NCBI GenBank assembly: GCA_017517765.1
Contig: JAFWYE010000009.1
Coordinates: 1-64,000, forward strand
Direction of reading: 5' to 3'
DNA from: Bacilli bacterium
GTDB taxonomy: Bacteria; Bacillota_I; Bacilli_A; RFN20; DUOF01
DNA length: 64,000 bases
Shown: piece after piece, positions 7,491 through 16,951 of the stretch
Numbering within the stretch: position 1 is the first letter of the stretch
How the letters are laid out: each line of letters opens with the position of its first letter
Made by a program: the position numbers and the translations under genes
Notes under the pieces: generated by a model
What the model was told of the DNA's origin: nothing
Databases searched by the model: none
Seen by the model: only the letters and a program-made list of their open reading frames with translations

Positions 7491-8441
7491 TTATTTCGTG
7501 AGATTTATCAATTCTAGCTTCATTTTTTCAAGGTTTTCCTTGCTAATAGATTTTATTCCACAAGCCAAATTATGACCTCCACCACCATATTTTTGTGCAA
7601 CTTCTACTACAGAAATATCTTTACTACGAAGTGAACAACGGAATGTATGATCTTCACATTCACTAGCAGCTAAAAATATTTTAATTTCTTCTACTTTATT
7701 GAACTCTGCTATTTTTTCATTAGCAGCACTTGCAGTTACTTCAAGGGATGTTAAATCCGCTAAACTATTTTCAAAATAGGCAAACCCATCAGGATCTACA
7801 ACTATCTTAGAAAATAAATAATTAGTTAGTTTTAAATCTTTTAATGTTTTCATACCAACTATCATATGAATTTCATTATATGGATTAAACTTACCTACCT
7901 CCATTAACTTTGAAGCAATACTTAAAGTTTCAGGAGTTGTGCTTGGATAATAAAAATTACCACTATCTGAAGACAATCCAGCATATAAATATTTACAAAC
8001 TTGTGAACTCATTTTCTTTTTATATGAAAATAGCATCTTAGCGATTATCTCACAACAAGCACTAGCAGTATTTTCAACACAAGCAAAATCATATTCATTG
8101 TTTTCTTTGTAATGATGGTGATCTATACAAATTTTATAACTAGCCTTTTTAAATACTTCTTCTCCAGCAGTTCTATCATTTGTATTAACATCTAAACATA
8201 TACCTAAAAAAGGAGTATCTCCATCAAAGGTATCACTAAGAGGTATAAACCCCTTAGTGGTATATTTTTGATGATTTTCTCCTATACAATATACTTTCTT
8301 ATCTTCAAAGTTTAAGTTTATCCATTCCTTTAAGGCATATTGAGACCCTAAAGCATCCATATCACTATTTTTATGTCTAGCAATTACAATAGTGTCATAC
8401 TCTTTAATCTTTTTATAAATAAACTTATACTCTTTATTCAT
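7491..8441 (-). CDS. nrnA: DHH/DHHA1 phosphoesterase, NrnA-like oligoribonuclease/pAp phosphatase
   Basis: 316 residues, the normal NrnA length. The DHH domain shows the metal motif NSDMDALGS near residue 25, CLDVNTND, and CIDHHHYKEN. The C-terminal DHHA1 domain ends with the substrate-binding motif GGGGHNLACG. Family members degrade short oligoribonucleotides from the end and dephosphorylate 3'-phosphoadenosine 5'-phosphate in the cytosol. The gene starts one base after the ackA stop and is probably coupled to it. The narrower assignment between NrnA, NrnB and GdpP-type DHH domains rests on the compact length without membrane or PAS segments. Confidence 0.85.
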   Translation of the reverse strand: MNKEYKFIYKKIKEYDTIVIARHKNSDMDALGSQYALKEWINLNFEDKKVYCIGENHQKYTTKGFIPLSDTFDGDTPFLGICLDVNTNDRTAGEEVFKKASYKICIDHHHYKENNEYDFACVENTASACCEIIAKMLFSYKKKMSSQVCKYLYAGLSSDSGNFYYPSTTPETLSIASKLMEVGKFNPYNEIHMIVGMKTLKDLKLTNYLFSKIVVDPDGFAYFENSLADLTSLEVTASAANEKIAEFNKVEEIKIFLAASECEDHTFRCSLRSKDISVVEVAQKYGGGGHNLACGIKSISKENLEKMKLELINLTK

Positions 8442-8442
8442 A

Positions 8443-9633
8443 TTATAAATCTAATAATCTAGTAGTATCTCTAGCAATCACTAATTCCTCATTAGCAGGG
8501 ATAATCATTACCTTAACTTTTGATTCATCAGCACTAATTACTCTAGTTTCTCCTCTTACATTATTTCTTTCTTTATCTAATACAACACCTAATGCATCAG
8601 TTAATTTTTCACAAATTGTTTCTCTCATAGCAATATTGTTTTCACCTAAACCAGCAGAGAATACAATTGCATCACAACCACCAAGTCTTACATAATAACT
8701 ACCAATATAATCTAAGATAGTTTTAACTTGTAAATCTTGAGCTAAGATTGCTCTTTTATTTCCTTCATTAGCAGCGTTTTCTACATCTCTAGAATCGCTA
8801 CTAATACCACTTACACCAAGTAATCCAGACTTCTTATTTAAATCATTAGTTACCTCAGCTACACTCTTACCAGTTTGCTCACAAATATATTTAATAACAG
8901 CAGGATCGATATCTCCACTTCTAGTACCCATCATAACACCTGCTAATGGAGTAAGACCCATAGATGTATCAATACACTTATCTCCTCTAATAGCACTAAT
9001 TGAAGCGCCATTACCAATGTGGCAAGTAATAATCTTAGCATCTTCGCCAAGATTTAAAATATTTCTAGCTTCTTTAGCAATAAATTTGTGGTTAGTACCA
9101 TGAGCACCATATTTTCTTACTGAGTAGTCTGTATACCACTCATAAGGCACTGGATAGATATAAGATACTTCAGGCATATTTACATAGAAAGAAGTATCAA
9201 ATACTAATACATGTCCTGATTCAGGTAAAGCACTAGCAAATGCTCTATATCCAACTATTGCAGGTGGATTATGTAAAGGAGCTAAATCATTAATAGTTTC
9301 TAATCTAGTAATTACATCTCCTTCAACTTTAGTAGATTCAGGGAATAAATCTCCACCATTTACTACTCTATGTCCTACACCCTTAATTTCATCTAAAGAC
9401 GCAACAATTTTATAATCAATTAAAGCAGCAAGTAACATTTCAACTGCTTGCTTGTGATCCTTTATAGGTAATACACTCTTATTCTTTTCCCCATTTACTT
9501 TAATAGTAAAATAAGCATCTTCAAAACCAATTCTCTCTACTACTCCAGAAACTAGAACTGTTTCTTCAGGCATAGAAAATAGTTGGAATTTTAAAGATGA
9601 ACTTCCTGCGTTAACCGCCATTATTTTTGTCAT
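8443..9633 (-). CDS. ackA: Acetate kinase
   Basis: Converts acetyl phosphate plus ADP to acetate plus ATP, the energy-yielding last step of acetate fermentation. ASKHA fold with NAGSSSLKF at the N terminus, GHRVVNGG, DTSFYVNMP, YGAHGTNHKF, CHIGNGASI, MMGTRSGDIDPA and the C-terminal NEELVIARDT; all known catalytic positions appear kept. I choose the ATG at 9633: SD AGGAGG (9641-9646 on the plus strand) is seven bases away, and the protein then starts MTKIMAVNAG like other AckA; upstream in-frame starts lie across that SD. Length 396. No pta gene lies in the window. Confidence 0.96.
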   Translation of the reverse strand: MTKIMAVNAGSSSLKFQLFSMPEETVLVSGVVERIGFEDAYFTIKVNGEKNKSVLPIKDHKQAVEMLLAALIDYKIVASLDEIKGVGHRVVNGGDLFPESTKVEGDVITRLETINDLAPLHNPPAIVGYRAFASALPESGHVLVFDTSFYVNMPEVSYIYPVPYEWYTDYSVRKYGAHGTNHKFIAKEARNILNLGEDAKIITCHIGNGASISAIRGDKCIDTSMGLTPLAGVMMGTRSGDIDPAVIKYICEQTGKSVAEVTNDLNKKSGLLGVSGISSDSRDVENAANEGNKRAILAQDLQVKTILDYIGSYYVRLGGCDAIVFSAGLGENNIAMRETICEKLTDALGVVLDKERNNVRGETRVISADESKVKVMIIPANEELVIARDTTRLLDL

Positions 9634-9696
9634 TTTCATTCCTCCTAAATATTTACCCATACATTTTAAATAATATGTGATAAATATTCAAGATTG

Positions 9697-10107
9697 TTAT
9701 TTCTTTTTCATGCTCTTATTATCCTCATTAATTAATAAATCCTTACCTATTTCAAACACTTTATCTAAAAGAGAGGAATCTTTATTAACGTTTATTATTT
9801 CCATATTACCTTCTTTAATATGCAAAAAAGCTACTGGAGCAATATTAATACCTCCCCCACTTCCTCCACCAAAAGGAAATAATTCCTCACTAAGTTCTAA
9901 ATCATATGCTTTACTAGCATTTTTAGTAGTAAACTCACTACCTCCAGCACCAAACCCAAATACCACTCTAGAAACAGGAATAATAATATTATCTTCCCCC
10001 ACTCTCATTGGAGTTCCAATAACCTTATTAATATCCACCATTCTCGCTATATTATCAAGCGATATATCAAGTAAACTATTTATTGGATTCTCTTTGATAA
10101 CAATCAC
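9697..10107 (-). CDS. ytfJ: YtfJ/GerW-family sporulation protein
   Basis: 136 residues from the GTG at 10107, or 133 from the codon at 10098. It carries the family core NKVIGTPM, IIPVSRVVFGFGAGGSEF and FGGGSGGGINIAPVAFL. GerW is needed for spore germination in Bacillus; its biochemical role is not known. Start problem: the SD GAGGTG (10105-10110) overlaps the GTG and is five bases from an ATC at 10096-10098. Starting there gives MKENPI, matching the family N terminus. No ATG is available. One more membrane-protein gene lies upstream in the same direction. Confidence 0.85.
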   Translation of the reverse strand: MIVIKENPINSLLDISLDNIARMVDINKVIGTPMRVGEDNIIIPVSRVVFGFGAGGSEFTTKNASKAYDLELSEELFPFGGGSGGGINIAPVAFLHIKEGNMEIINVNKDSSLLDKVFEIGKDLLINEDNKSMKKK

Positions 10108-10135
10108 CTCTATTAATATTCTTTACTACTTTTTT

Positions 10136-10492
10136 CTATTTAAACACTAACTCTTTTTTTACTTCAAAATAAACACTATAACTCAAAAAGCAAATACTTA
10201 TAGAAACAAAAGTAGTTAAAAACAAAAACTCTTCAATAGTAATATTTTTAAATAACATAGAAACTATTATTCCTAAAACAAAGCCAACAACACTAACTAA
10301 TAAAAAATTAAATTTATAAGTGAAAAATCTAGAGTATATTAGTAAGTACACATAACTCCCTACGCTAAAGCCAATATTTAAAAAATATAACTCCCTTATA
10401 CCTAAATTAGCAAATATTTTAAGATAGTAAAGAGTCAAAAAATAACAATTAAAAAATACTATTACTAGTAATATGTAAGTAAGTTTCTTCAT
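10136..10492 (-). CDS. Small four-helix membrane protein of unknown function
   Basis: 118 residues, mostly hydrophobic, with four probable membrane segments (roughly residues 5-25, 34-53, 63-82 and 88-108) and a basic C-terminal tail. I recognise no family. It is upstream of the ytfJ homologue, where B. subtilis has an unrelated-looking partner gene, so a role in the same envelope or spore process is only a guess. Confidence 0.6.
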   Translation of the reverse strand: MKKLTYILLVIVFFNCYFLTLYYLKIFANLGIRELYFLNIGFSVGSYVYLLIYSRFFTYKFNFLLVSVVGFVLGIIVSMLFKNITIEEFLFLTTFVSISICFLSYSVYFEVKKELVFK

Positions 10493-10525
10493 TTTATCAC
10501 TAATAATAGTATTTATCTTTTTAAA

Positions 10526-11134
10526 TTAAATATACCTTTTTCTTTCTTCTCCAATAGTAGTATCATCACCATGTCCTGGGAAAACAACTGTATCATTATT
10601 TAAACTAAATATATATTTTAAACTTTTATCTAATTCTTCTTGGCTTCCCCCATACAAATCAATTCTACCAAAACCATCTTCAAATAAAGTATCTCCAGTA
10701 AATACTTCGTTTCCAATCCTAAAGCAACAACTTCCCCTACTATGTCCTGGAGTAAACATAATATCTACTAGAAAGTTATCTAATCTCATTATAATTTCTC
10801 TATCAAAAGCAGCAATTTGATTTTTGGGTATAGTTATATCTTTTCTCAAGTACTTTTTAGAACCATTGAGTCTAGAATCAAATACCATATCTAAATCTTT
10901 TTTAGACATATATATTTTACAATTATATCTAGCAGCTATTTCACTTGCATCAGCAATATGGTCAAAATGTCCATGAGTTAGCAATACTCCTAATAATTTT
11001 AATTTATGCTTATCAATATAGTGAGTAATTTTATCATAGGCAAATGCAGGATCAATAACTATACAATTACTTTCTTTTATAACTAAATATGTATTAGTTT
11101 GTAACAATCCTGATTTAAATATCTTAACTTCCAT
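10526..11134 (-). CDS. MBL-fold metallo-hydrolase, glyoxalase II-like
   Basis: 202-residue compact metallo-beta-lactamase fold. Zinc motif THGHFDHI (HxHxDH) near residue 53, then PGHSRGSCCF, GDTLFEDGFGR and FPGHGDDTTIGEE give the remaining His and Asp ligands. This is the YcbL/GloB-like group of cytosolic thioester hydrolases; members without the C-terminal glyoxalase II domain often act on other thioesters, so the substrate is uncertain. SD AAGGAGGG lies in front of the ATG. Confidence 0.87.
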   Translation of the reverse strand: MEVKIFKSGLLQTNTYLVIKESNCIVIDPAFAYDKITHYIDKHKLKLLGVLLTHGHFDHIADASEIAARYNCKIYMSKKDLDMVFDSRLNGSKKYLRKDITIPKNQIAAFDREIIMRLDNFLVDIMFTPGHSRGSCCFRIGNEVFTGDTLFEDGFGRIDLYGGSQEELDKSLKYIFSLNNDTVVFPGHGDDTTIGEERKRYI

Positions 11135-11199
11135 AAAATCCCTCCTTATTCATTATAACATTTTTTCAAATACACTAAATAAATTCAGGTAATAAAAAA

Positions 11200-11215
11200 A
11201 GTCCAAAAAAGGACT
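11200..11215 (-). terminator. Terminator of rpmG
   Basis: AGTCC/GGACT stem with a six-base loop, overlapping the rpmG stop and followed on the minus strand by seven T. Confidence 0.65.
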
Positions 11216-11363
11216 ATTTCTTTTCTTTATGAGCTGTTTTCTTTTGACAACGCTTACAATATTTTTGAATTTCTACTCTATCTGGGTGTTTCTTCTTATC
11301 TTTTGTACCTATATAATTTTCTTCACCACATTCATTACAACGATATATTATATTTTCTCTCAT
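11214..11363 (-). CDS. rpmG: 50S ribosomal protein L33, zinc type
   Basis: 49-residue protein, starting MRENIIYRCNECGEENY and containing a second pair CKRC, so four cysteines bind zinc (C+ paralogue of L33). It is rich in Lys and Arg and has the family's GTKDKKKHPDRVEIQKY core. It belongs to the large ribosomal subunit near the E site. SD GGAGGTG lies upstream of the ATG at 11361-11363, and the stop TAG at 11214-11216 overlaps a terminator. Here it stands alone without secE or nusG. Confidence 0.93.
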   Translation of the reverse strand: MRENIIYRCNECGEENYIGTKDKKKHPDRVEIQKYCKRCQKKTAHKEKK

Positions 11364-11451
11364 AGTTACACCTCCACTTACAACGCTAGTATAATAGCAT
11401 ACTTTTATTAAAATATCTAGTCTAAATATATTTTTTTATTTCTCAAGAAAA

Positions 11452-11471
11452 AAGACTCATATTTGAGTCTT
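11452..11471 (-). terminator. Terminator overlapping the stop of the 208-residue gene
   Basis: AAGACTCA/TGAGTCTT eight-pair stem with four-base loop; minus-strand T-run follows. Confidence 0.75.
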
Positions 11472-12096
11472 ATCTTGCTAACTTTTCAGGATGGAGAATT
11501 TCTTTATAAATAGTATTATATCTACTAGTAATATTTTCCTTATCATCAATTGAGGTGGCTATTGCTTTTTTAAGATCACACATAAGTGAATATTTAACAC
11601 TTCTAATAATTCTATTGAAATCTTCATGGGCATCTTCACTATTAATATATCTATATCCAAACTCTCCTGCAAAATCTATTAAATCATCTTCGATTTTATC
11701 CTCAATTAAAAAGCAATCAAATTTACACATATCTTTTAATCTCTCATTAATCTCTTTAGATGGATTTTTAGGAGTCTTATTATTTAATTTCTTAACAAAA
11801 AAGTCATACATAGTGCGAGTTAATTCCTCGACATTACGAGAAAACTTAACTTCATAATCTTCCACTAGCATGACTCTAGAATTATTAAATATCTCTTTTA
11901 CTTTTTGTACTTGACTATCTACTTGCTCTGGCTCTAAGCAACCATACTCATCATTAAACGCTAATAATAATTGCTTAAAGTGCATTATCTCATTATTAAA
12001 AACCGATGTTATATCACGACAAATTTTTCTATGATTAACATAGAATTCAGAACTCATATCTATGAAAGCAGTCTCTAAGGCTTCTTCTTTCTTCAT
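11470..12096 (-). CDS. Hypothetical cytosolic protein, helical
   Basis: 208 residues, hydrophilic and mainly alpha-helical by composition, with no signal peptide or membrane segment and no motif I recognise. It contains three cysteines without clear pairing and alternating acidic/basic stretches compatible with coiled coil in residues about 20-110. SD GGGGTGA is seven bases before the ATG. It is monocistronic: terminator at its stop and a divergent gene 108 bases upstream. Confidence 0.6.
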   Translation of the reverse strand: MKKEEALETAFIDMSSEFYVNHRKICRDITSVFNNEIMHFKQLLLAFNDEYGCLEPEQVDSQVQKVKEIFNNSRVMLVEDYEVKFSRNVEELTRTMYDFFVKKLNNKTPKNPSKEINERLKDMCKFDCFLIEDKIEDDLIDFAGEFGYRYINSEDAHEDFNRIIRSVKYSLMCDLKKAIATSIDDKENITSRYNTIYKEILHPEKLAR

Positions 12097-12204
12097 AAAT
12101 ACTCACCCCATCTTCTAATTATATTTTAACACTCAATCTTATATATTAACAATCAAGTAAGGGTATAATGTGAAAAATAACGCATATACTTAACTGGTGA
12201 TTTA

Positions 12205-12462
12205 ATGTTTCAATTATTTATAAATAATTATTTAAAAAACTTAACAACGGATAAAGCTATACTAATAGCAAAACAATTTTGTATTGATTTTACCTATCAA
12301 GAAATGTCACTTGCACTTCCATATATAAAAAAGAATTACACATCTTTTTTAAATGAAAATAGCAAGATTTATGCACTTAATAATCTTGCTACTATCTCTA
12401 ATATTACAATTGCTAGTAAATGTGAGCAACTCTTAAATAAACTACTTATTATACTCTCTTAA
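12205..12462 (+). CDS. yqfT: DUF2624/YqfT-like small helical protein
   Basis: 85 residues, all helical. The pattern [15 protein letters not shown] followed by a second helix pair with [15 protein letters not shown] and an ending LLNKLL fits DUF2624 (B. subtilis YqfT), whose gene lies beside nfo and cshB in Bacilli, exactly as here. Unlike Bacillus it is on the opposite strand and its last 21 bases overlap the 3' end of nfo. SD GGTGA is five bases before the ATG, and TATAAT-like sequence occurs upstream near 12165. Function of the family is unknown. Assignment by pattern and synteny only. Confidence 0.6.
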   Translation: MFQLFINNYLKNLTTDKAILIAKQFCIDFTYQEMSLALPYIKKNYTSFLNENSKIYALNNLATISNITIASKCEQLLNKLLIILS

Positions 12463-13302
12463 TCTAGCTATTTCCTCTTTGTATGGAGGCTTATCATCAA
12501 TATAAGGAGTTTCTAATATCTTAATCTTATTTTCTAGTAAAGGATGCCATACTACCTTAGCTAGAGTATCATATCCTATATTTCCCTCTCCTATATTAGC
12601 ATGCCTATCTTTATGACTACCGAAAACATTTTTAGAATCATTTACATGAATTACTTTAAGTAGTTCTAAACCAATTATTTCATCAAATGATTTTAATACT
12701 CCATCTAAATCATTAACTATATCATATCCACCATCAAATACATGACAAGTATCTAAACATACTCCTAATCTTTCTTTTTTATTTGTATGGTCAATGATAT
12801 ATTTTAACTCTTCAAAAGTTTTTCCAAGTTCACTACCCTTTCCAGACATTGTCTCAAGAAGAATAGTAACATCACTATCATCACTATCTAAAACTTCATT
12901 TAGTCCTTCCACAATCCTATTAAGTCCTGCTTCTACTCCAAAGTTAAGATGAGCTCCTGGATGCAATACTAAATATTTAACTCCAATATAATTAGTTCTA
13001 GATATTTCATCTTTTAAAACTCTTTTTGCAAGTTTAAATATTTCTTCATCCTTTAAATTACCTAAGTTAATTATATAAGGAGCATGAACAACTAAATTTT
13101 TAACATCAATGTTATTTTCTTCCATTAACTTTTTGGCTTCTTCTACTCTTAACTCTTCTACTGGTTTTCTTAAAGTGTTTTGAGGAGCACCTGTATAAAA
13201 CATAAAAGTATTAGCCCCAAAACTAAGAGCACTTTTTACACTCCCAACAAGAAGCTCACTACCTGACATATTAACATGACTACCAATAATTATCTCTTTC
13301 AT
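12442..13302 (-). CDS. nfo: Endonuclease IV (AP endonuclease)
   Basis: Cleaves DNA 5' of abasic sites in base excision repair. 286-residue TIM barrel with the three-zinc site complete: [70 protein letters not shown] and ILETP. Its ATG overlaps the stop of the cshB-like gene (TAATG), so both are co-translated, as in the B. subtilis yqfR-yqfS order. Confidence 0.96.
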   Translation of the reverse strand: MKEIIIGSHVNMSGSELLVGSVKSALSFGANTFMFYTGAPQNTLRKPVEELRVEEAKKLMEENNIDVKNLVVHAPYIINLGNLKDEEIFKLAKRVLKDEISRTNYIGVKYLVLHPGAHLNFGVEAGLNRIVEGLNEVLDSDDSDVTILLETMSGKGSELGKTFEELKYIIDHTNKKERLGVCLDTCHVFDGGYDIVNDLDGVLKSFDEIIGLELLKVIHVNDSKNVFGSHKDRHANIGEGNIGYDTLAKVVWHPLLENKIKILETPYIDDKPPYKEEIARLREYNK

Positions 13303-14663
13303 TATAATTCTCCCTTAGTTCTTTGTATTGCTCTTTCTTTTTGACGTTTTTTGATATCAGCCTTAATTATCTCTCTTTTTCTTTTTCTTTTAGCCTTATC
13401 AATTTCTTCTTTCATTTTCTTTTTATATCCAGGTTTAACTTTCTTGTTTTTACCCTTATTTTGATTAACAATTCTCTTTATTTCTTTTTCTAAAGTCTCA
13501 TCTACTTTTTTAGCTTTTCTTTCCTTTACAAAAGGAGCAAGTTCTTTTAAATTACCATTTTTATACTCTACATTATTAATTTCTAATCCCTTTTCAATTA
13601 ATAATCTTATAGTCTTTAAATCTTTTTCATCATATAAAGAATAAGCTTCTCCTGTTTCATTAGCTCTACCACTTCTACCAACTCTATGATAGTAATACTC
13701 TAAATGAATTGGGAAATCCACATTAATAACATGACTAACTCCTTCAATATCAATACCACGAGAAGCAATATCACTACACACTACATATTGATATTCAAAG
13801 TTTTCAATTTTACGCATAACTTGTCTTCTGCTTCTACTATCTAAATCACCATGAAGTAAACCAACATTATAACCATTTTCCCTCATTGCTTTAAAATAAG
13901 ACTCAATATCTTCTTTTTTAGTTACAAAGATAAGACAAAAATATGGATTAATGTTACTAACTAAATTAAGTAATCCCTCTATTCTACTCTTACCTCTTAA
14001 AGGAACACAATTATGAGTTATAGTAACACTACTTTCCTTTTTCTTTCCTATTTCAATAATTTCCTTACTTTGCATATACTTACTAATAAAATGTCTAAGC
14101 TGACCATTAATTGTAGCACTGAAAGCTAGAGTTTGAACATCTTTGCTTAATAGCGACATAATAACATCAATATCCTCTAAAAATTTCATTTCAAAGATCA
14201 TATCAATTTCATCTAAAACAATAGTTTTAACACTAGTCACATCAAATAGTCCATTACTCACTAATACGTCTTTAAGTCTTGCAGGAGTTCCAATTACAAG
14301 ATGTGCATTACCACTACTTAAATCTTTCTTTCTTTCAAAACCACCCGTAAATAACTTAACTTTAATTCTTTCATCATTACTTACATAATCCATCGCATTT
14401 TGATAAATTTGTGCACATAATTCACGAGTGGGAGCAATAATTATAACTTGTAAACTTTCATCACTTGCATCTATTTTATTAAATACAGGAGCCAAAAAAG
14501 CATCAGTTTTACCACTACCTGTAGCACTCTTGCCAATAACATTTTTATTATCTAAGGCTAAAGGAATAACTCTTTTTTGAATCTCTGTAAATTCTTTATA
14601 TCCTTTTGTTTTTAATAATGTATCAATAACAAACGGTTTTGCCTTAATTTCTTTTATTTCCAT
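13302..14663 (-). CDS. cshB: DEAD-box RNA helicase, CshB-like
   Basis: 453 residues. Q motif and motif I ATGSGKT near residue 43, PTREL, motif II DEID (as in CshB, instead of DEAD), motif III SAT, and in the second RecA domain [14 protein letters not shown] and motif [10 protein letters not shown]. After about residue 370 comes a long Lys/Arg-rich tail that should bind RNA. CshB works in ribosome assembly and mRNA decay, especially in the cold. The gene precedes nfo as in B. subtilis. SD GGTGA lies before the ATG. Confidence 0.92.
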   Translation of the reverse strand: MEIKEIKAKPFVIDTLLKTKGYKEFTEIQKRVIPLALDNKNVIGKSATGSGKTDAFLAPVFNKIDASDESLQVIIIAPTRELCAQIYQNAMDYVSNDERIKVKLFTGGFERKKDLSSGNAHLVIGTPARLKDVLVSNGLFDVTSVKTIVLDEIDMIFEMKFLEDIDVIMSLLSKDVQTLAFSATINGQLRHFISKYMQSKEIIEIGKKKESSVTITHNCVPLRGKSRIEGLLNLVSNINPYFCLIFVTKKEDIESYFKAMRENGYNVGLLHGDLDSRSRRQVMRKIENFEYQYVVCSDIASRGIDIEGVSHVINVDFPIHLEYYYHRVGRSGRANETGEAYSLYDEKDLKTIRLLIEKGLEINNVEYKNGNLKELAPFVKERKAKKVDETLEKEIKRIVNQNKGKNKKVKPGYKKKMKEEIDKAKRKRKREIIKADIKKRQKERAIQRTKGEL

Positions 14664-14777
14664 TACTCATCACCACACAAGTATTTTATTATTTTATAAT
14701 AAATTAATCAACATAATAAAAACCTAGTTAGTATCATTTATAAATTTAATTCATACTCTTATTATAGGAGTGATTAT

Positions 14778-15113
14778 ATGAATAATTCTTTTTTTAGACC
14801 ATTTATGAGAAATAATATAGCCACTAATATTACAAGAAGTAAGGTTTCAGTTACATCTATTATTTCAAATCTTGAAAAAACTATTTCTACAATCAATCAA
14901 GTAATCCCTATATATAAAGAAGTAAAACCTTTAGTATCTTCATCAAAAAGCTTTATAACTAGTGCAGCATCTTATTTTAAAAGATCAAATAAAAAAAGCA
15001 CATCAAATGCCCCAAATGTAATTGATGCTAAAGTAAGTGAAGTAACAAAAGAAAATAAAAAAGAGGAAGTAAATCATAATATTACTTCCCCTTCTAAACC
15101 ATTTTTTATTTAA
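14778..15113 (+). CDS. yqfQ: YqfQ/VrrA-like protein
   Basis: 111 residues: a basic N terminus (SFFRPFMRN), a central amphipathic helix (EKTISTINQVIPIYKEVKPL) and a polar, Lys/Ser-rich tail. The helix resembles the conserved part of YqfQ (VrrA family), and the gene lies next to cshB as in Bacilli, though divergently transcribed. No function is established for the family. SD AGGAGTGA lies before the ATG. Its last eight bases overlap the convergent phosphatase gene. Identity rests on weak similarity plus synteny. Confidence 0.5.
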   Translation: MNNSFFRPFMRNNIATNITRSKVSVTSIISNLEKTISTINQVIPIYKEVKPLVSSSKSFITSAASYFKRSNKKSTSNAPNVIDAKVSEVTKENKKEEVNHNITSPSKPFFI

Positions 15114-16215
15114 GTTTAAATCTCATTGTTACAGGATTATGATCGCTATGCATAAATAAATTACTATCGCCAACACTTACATCAGCGCTTATAACCTCAA
15201 TATTATCACTAACAATAAATCCATCAATAACTACAGTATAATTAACATCTTTAATATATTCCATATCGCTACTTCTACATGTAGGAGTATCTGTATCACT
15301 AACAAAACTATAACCAGATTCTAAATCATCATTAGTTAAACTATAAACCCATGCAGGAACCTTTTGTTCTGTTTTAAAAGTATTCATAGATCCAACTATA
15401 TCATGATTAAAATCTCCTCCAGCCACAACATAATTTCCCTTTTCTTTTTCAGCCTTTAATATCTCATTTAAAACTTTCATTTGCGCTTTTCTAATAACTC
15501 CACCTTCATCATAAGCACTTAAATGAACATTAATCAATACTAACTCTTTATCCTCACTTATTTTAATTCTAGAAACGCTAAAACATCTATCAAGATCAAA
15601 AAATCTAGTAGGGAAAGATTCGTCTATTGGAAGAGAATATCTAACACTACTTTCCATATCATATTTAGACATAGTAACAATACCTGCTTCAGTTTTCCCT
15701 ATTACATCATTAAATGGATATAGTAAATAAGCACTATGGAAATTAGAAGCATAACTAGCATCATAATCACTAAACATATCCATTAACATATCATATTGAT
15801 TAACCCCATAACTTCTAGTAGCATCCTTATCTACTTCTTGAACAAAAATAAAATCACTATCAGTATTACTAAGTGAGTTAATTGCCCCATGAGTATTAGT
15901 TAAAACAACACCTTCACTTCTAGCTTTAGCGTATTTACCACTAACATAAGTTCCATCCTTCATATACCCATCATCCATAAAGAATGAATAATCTCTATCA
16001 TATGCTCCAAATCCAATATTATAAGTGGTAATAGTAAATTCATCATTAACATTTATCTCAAGTTCACTATTATCATGAATTTCTAAATTTTTATGATCTT
16101 CAATTCGATAATATTGAAGGATAACATATTCTAAATAACACCCCACAACAATAATAAATACAAGCAATAAACATACTAAAGATAAAAGAACTCTTTTTAG
16201 TACTAGTTTCTTCAT
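15106..16215 (-). CDS. Membrane-anchored endonuclease/exonuclease/phosphatase-family protein
   Basis: About 369 residues. One N-terminal membrane anchor (residues about 8-30) followed by an extracellular EEP domain: TYNIGFGAYD, FVQEVD (metal Glu), NVHLSAYDE, GGDFNHD (catalytic Asp/Asn) and HSDHNPV at the C terminus. All signature residues of the fold are there. EEP enzymes outside the cell act as sphingomyelinases, nucleases or phosphatases; the substrate is unknown. I prefer the ATG at 16215, five bases after SD AGGTGG; the longer GTG form starts inside that SD. Confidence 0.85.
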   Translation of the reverse strand: MKKLVLKRVLLSLVCLLLVFIIVVGCYLEYVILQYYRIEDHKNLEIHDNSELEINVNDEFTITTYNIGFGAYDRDYSFFMDDGYMKDGTYVSGKYAKARSEGVVLTNTHGAINSLSNTDSDFIFVQEVDKDATRSYGVNQYDMLMDMFSDYDASYASNFHSAYLLYPFNDVIGKTEAGIVTMSKYDMESSVRYSLPIDESFPTRFFDLDRCFSVSRIKISEDKELVLINVHLSAYDEGGVIRKAQMKVLNEILKAEKEKGNYVVAGGDFNHDIVGSMNTFKTEQKVPAWVYSLTNDDLESGYSFVSDTDTPTCRSSDMEYIKDVNYTVVIDGFIVSDNIEVISADVSVGDSNLFMHSDHNPVTMRFKLK

Positions 16216-16250
16216 CATTACCACCTCTTAATTATAATTTATCACAAAAA

Positions 16251-16272
16251 AAGAAGCGTACAAACGCTTCTT
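16251..16272 (-). terminator. Terminator after trmK (end of the ybeY-trmK operon)
   Basis: AAGAAGCGT/ACGCTTCTT nine-pair stem, four-base loop, T-run on the minus strand. Confidence 0.85.
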
Positions 16273-16951
16273 ATAAATTCTTTTCAATTAGATTAACTAA
16301 TCCACTTAACATTTTGTAATTAGATAATTCTTTATTTTCAATTTTAGATAATACACTCTTTAAATAATCTCTATATTTACTCCACTTATTAACAAAGTTT
16401 TCTCCCTTATTAGCAAGTAAGATAGGTCCAAAGTAAAGTTGTTCTTTAGTGTATCTTCCTTCAATTGCTCTTTTTACTCCCTTAATAACTTCATAGTAAA
16501 CTCCATCTTCAAAAATAATAACTTCAGAGTCAATATCAAATCCATTATTAACTAGCCAAATACGAACAGTTTCTTCATTATTATTAGGTTGTAAAATTAA
16601 TTCACTTACATGCTCTAATTTATCCTTATTTGAATCTAAGATATCTACAATTAGATTACCACCCATACCACAAATAGTAATAGTATTAACATCAATCTCA
16701 AGTTCACTAATACCATCACTAAGCATTGGAGTAATATAATTTTCTACATTATACTTAGCAATATTTTTAACTGTCATATCATAAGGCCCTTCATTAACCT
16801 CTACTGCATATGCTCTAGTAACTTTCCCACTACTAACTAATGCAATAGGAAGTAATGCATGGTCACTTCCAATATCTGCAACTACATTATTGAAAGATAC
16901 CATATCAAATATGGCACTTAATCTATCCGATAATTTAATCTGCTGATTCAT
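16271..16951 (-). CDS. trmK: tRNA (adenine22-N1)-methyltransferase
   Basis: Methylates A22 in the D-arm of tRNA with SAM. Rossmann motif [12 protein letters not shown] near residue 20, GMGGNLI, and ILQPNNNEE (the NPP-like motif IV) are typical of TrmK, and the C-terminal part is helical as in the family. The ATG at 16951 has SD AGGTGA six bases upstream; the alternative GTG at 16960 lies in that SD. The start overlaps the rpoD stop by 17 bases. The dnaG-rpoD-trmK order matches Bacillus sigA-yqfN. Confidence 0.93.
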   Translation of the reverse strand: MNQQIKLSDRLSAIFDMVSFNNVVADIGSDHALLPIALVSSGKVTRAYAVEVNEGPYDMTVKNIAKYNVENYITPMLSDGISELEIDVNTITICGMGGNLIVDILDSNKDKLEHVSELILQPNNNEETVRIWLVNNGFDIDSEVIIFEDGVYYEVIKGVKRAIEGRYTKEQLYFGPILLANKGENFVNKWSKYRDYLKSVLSKIENKELSNYKMLSGLVNLIEKNL

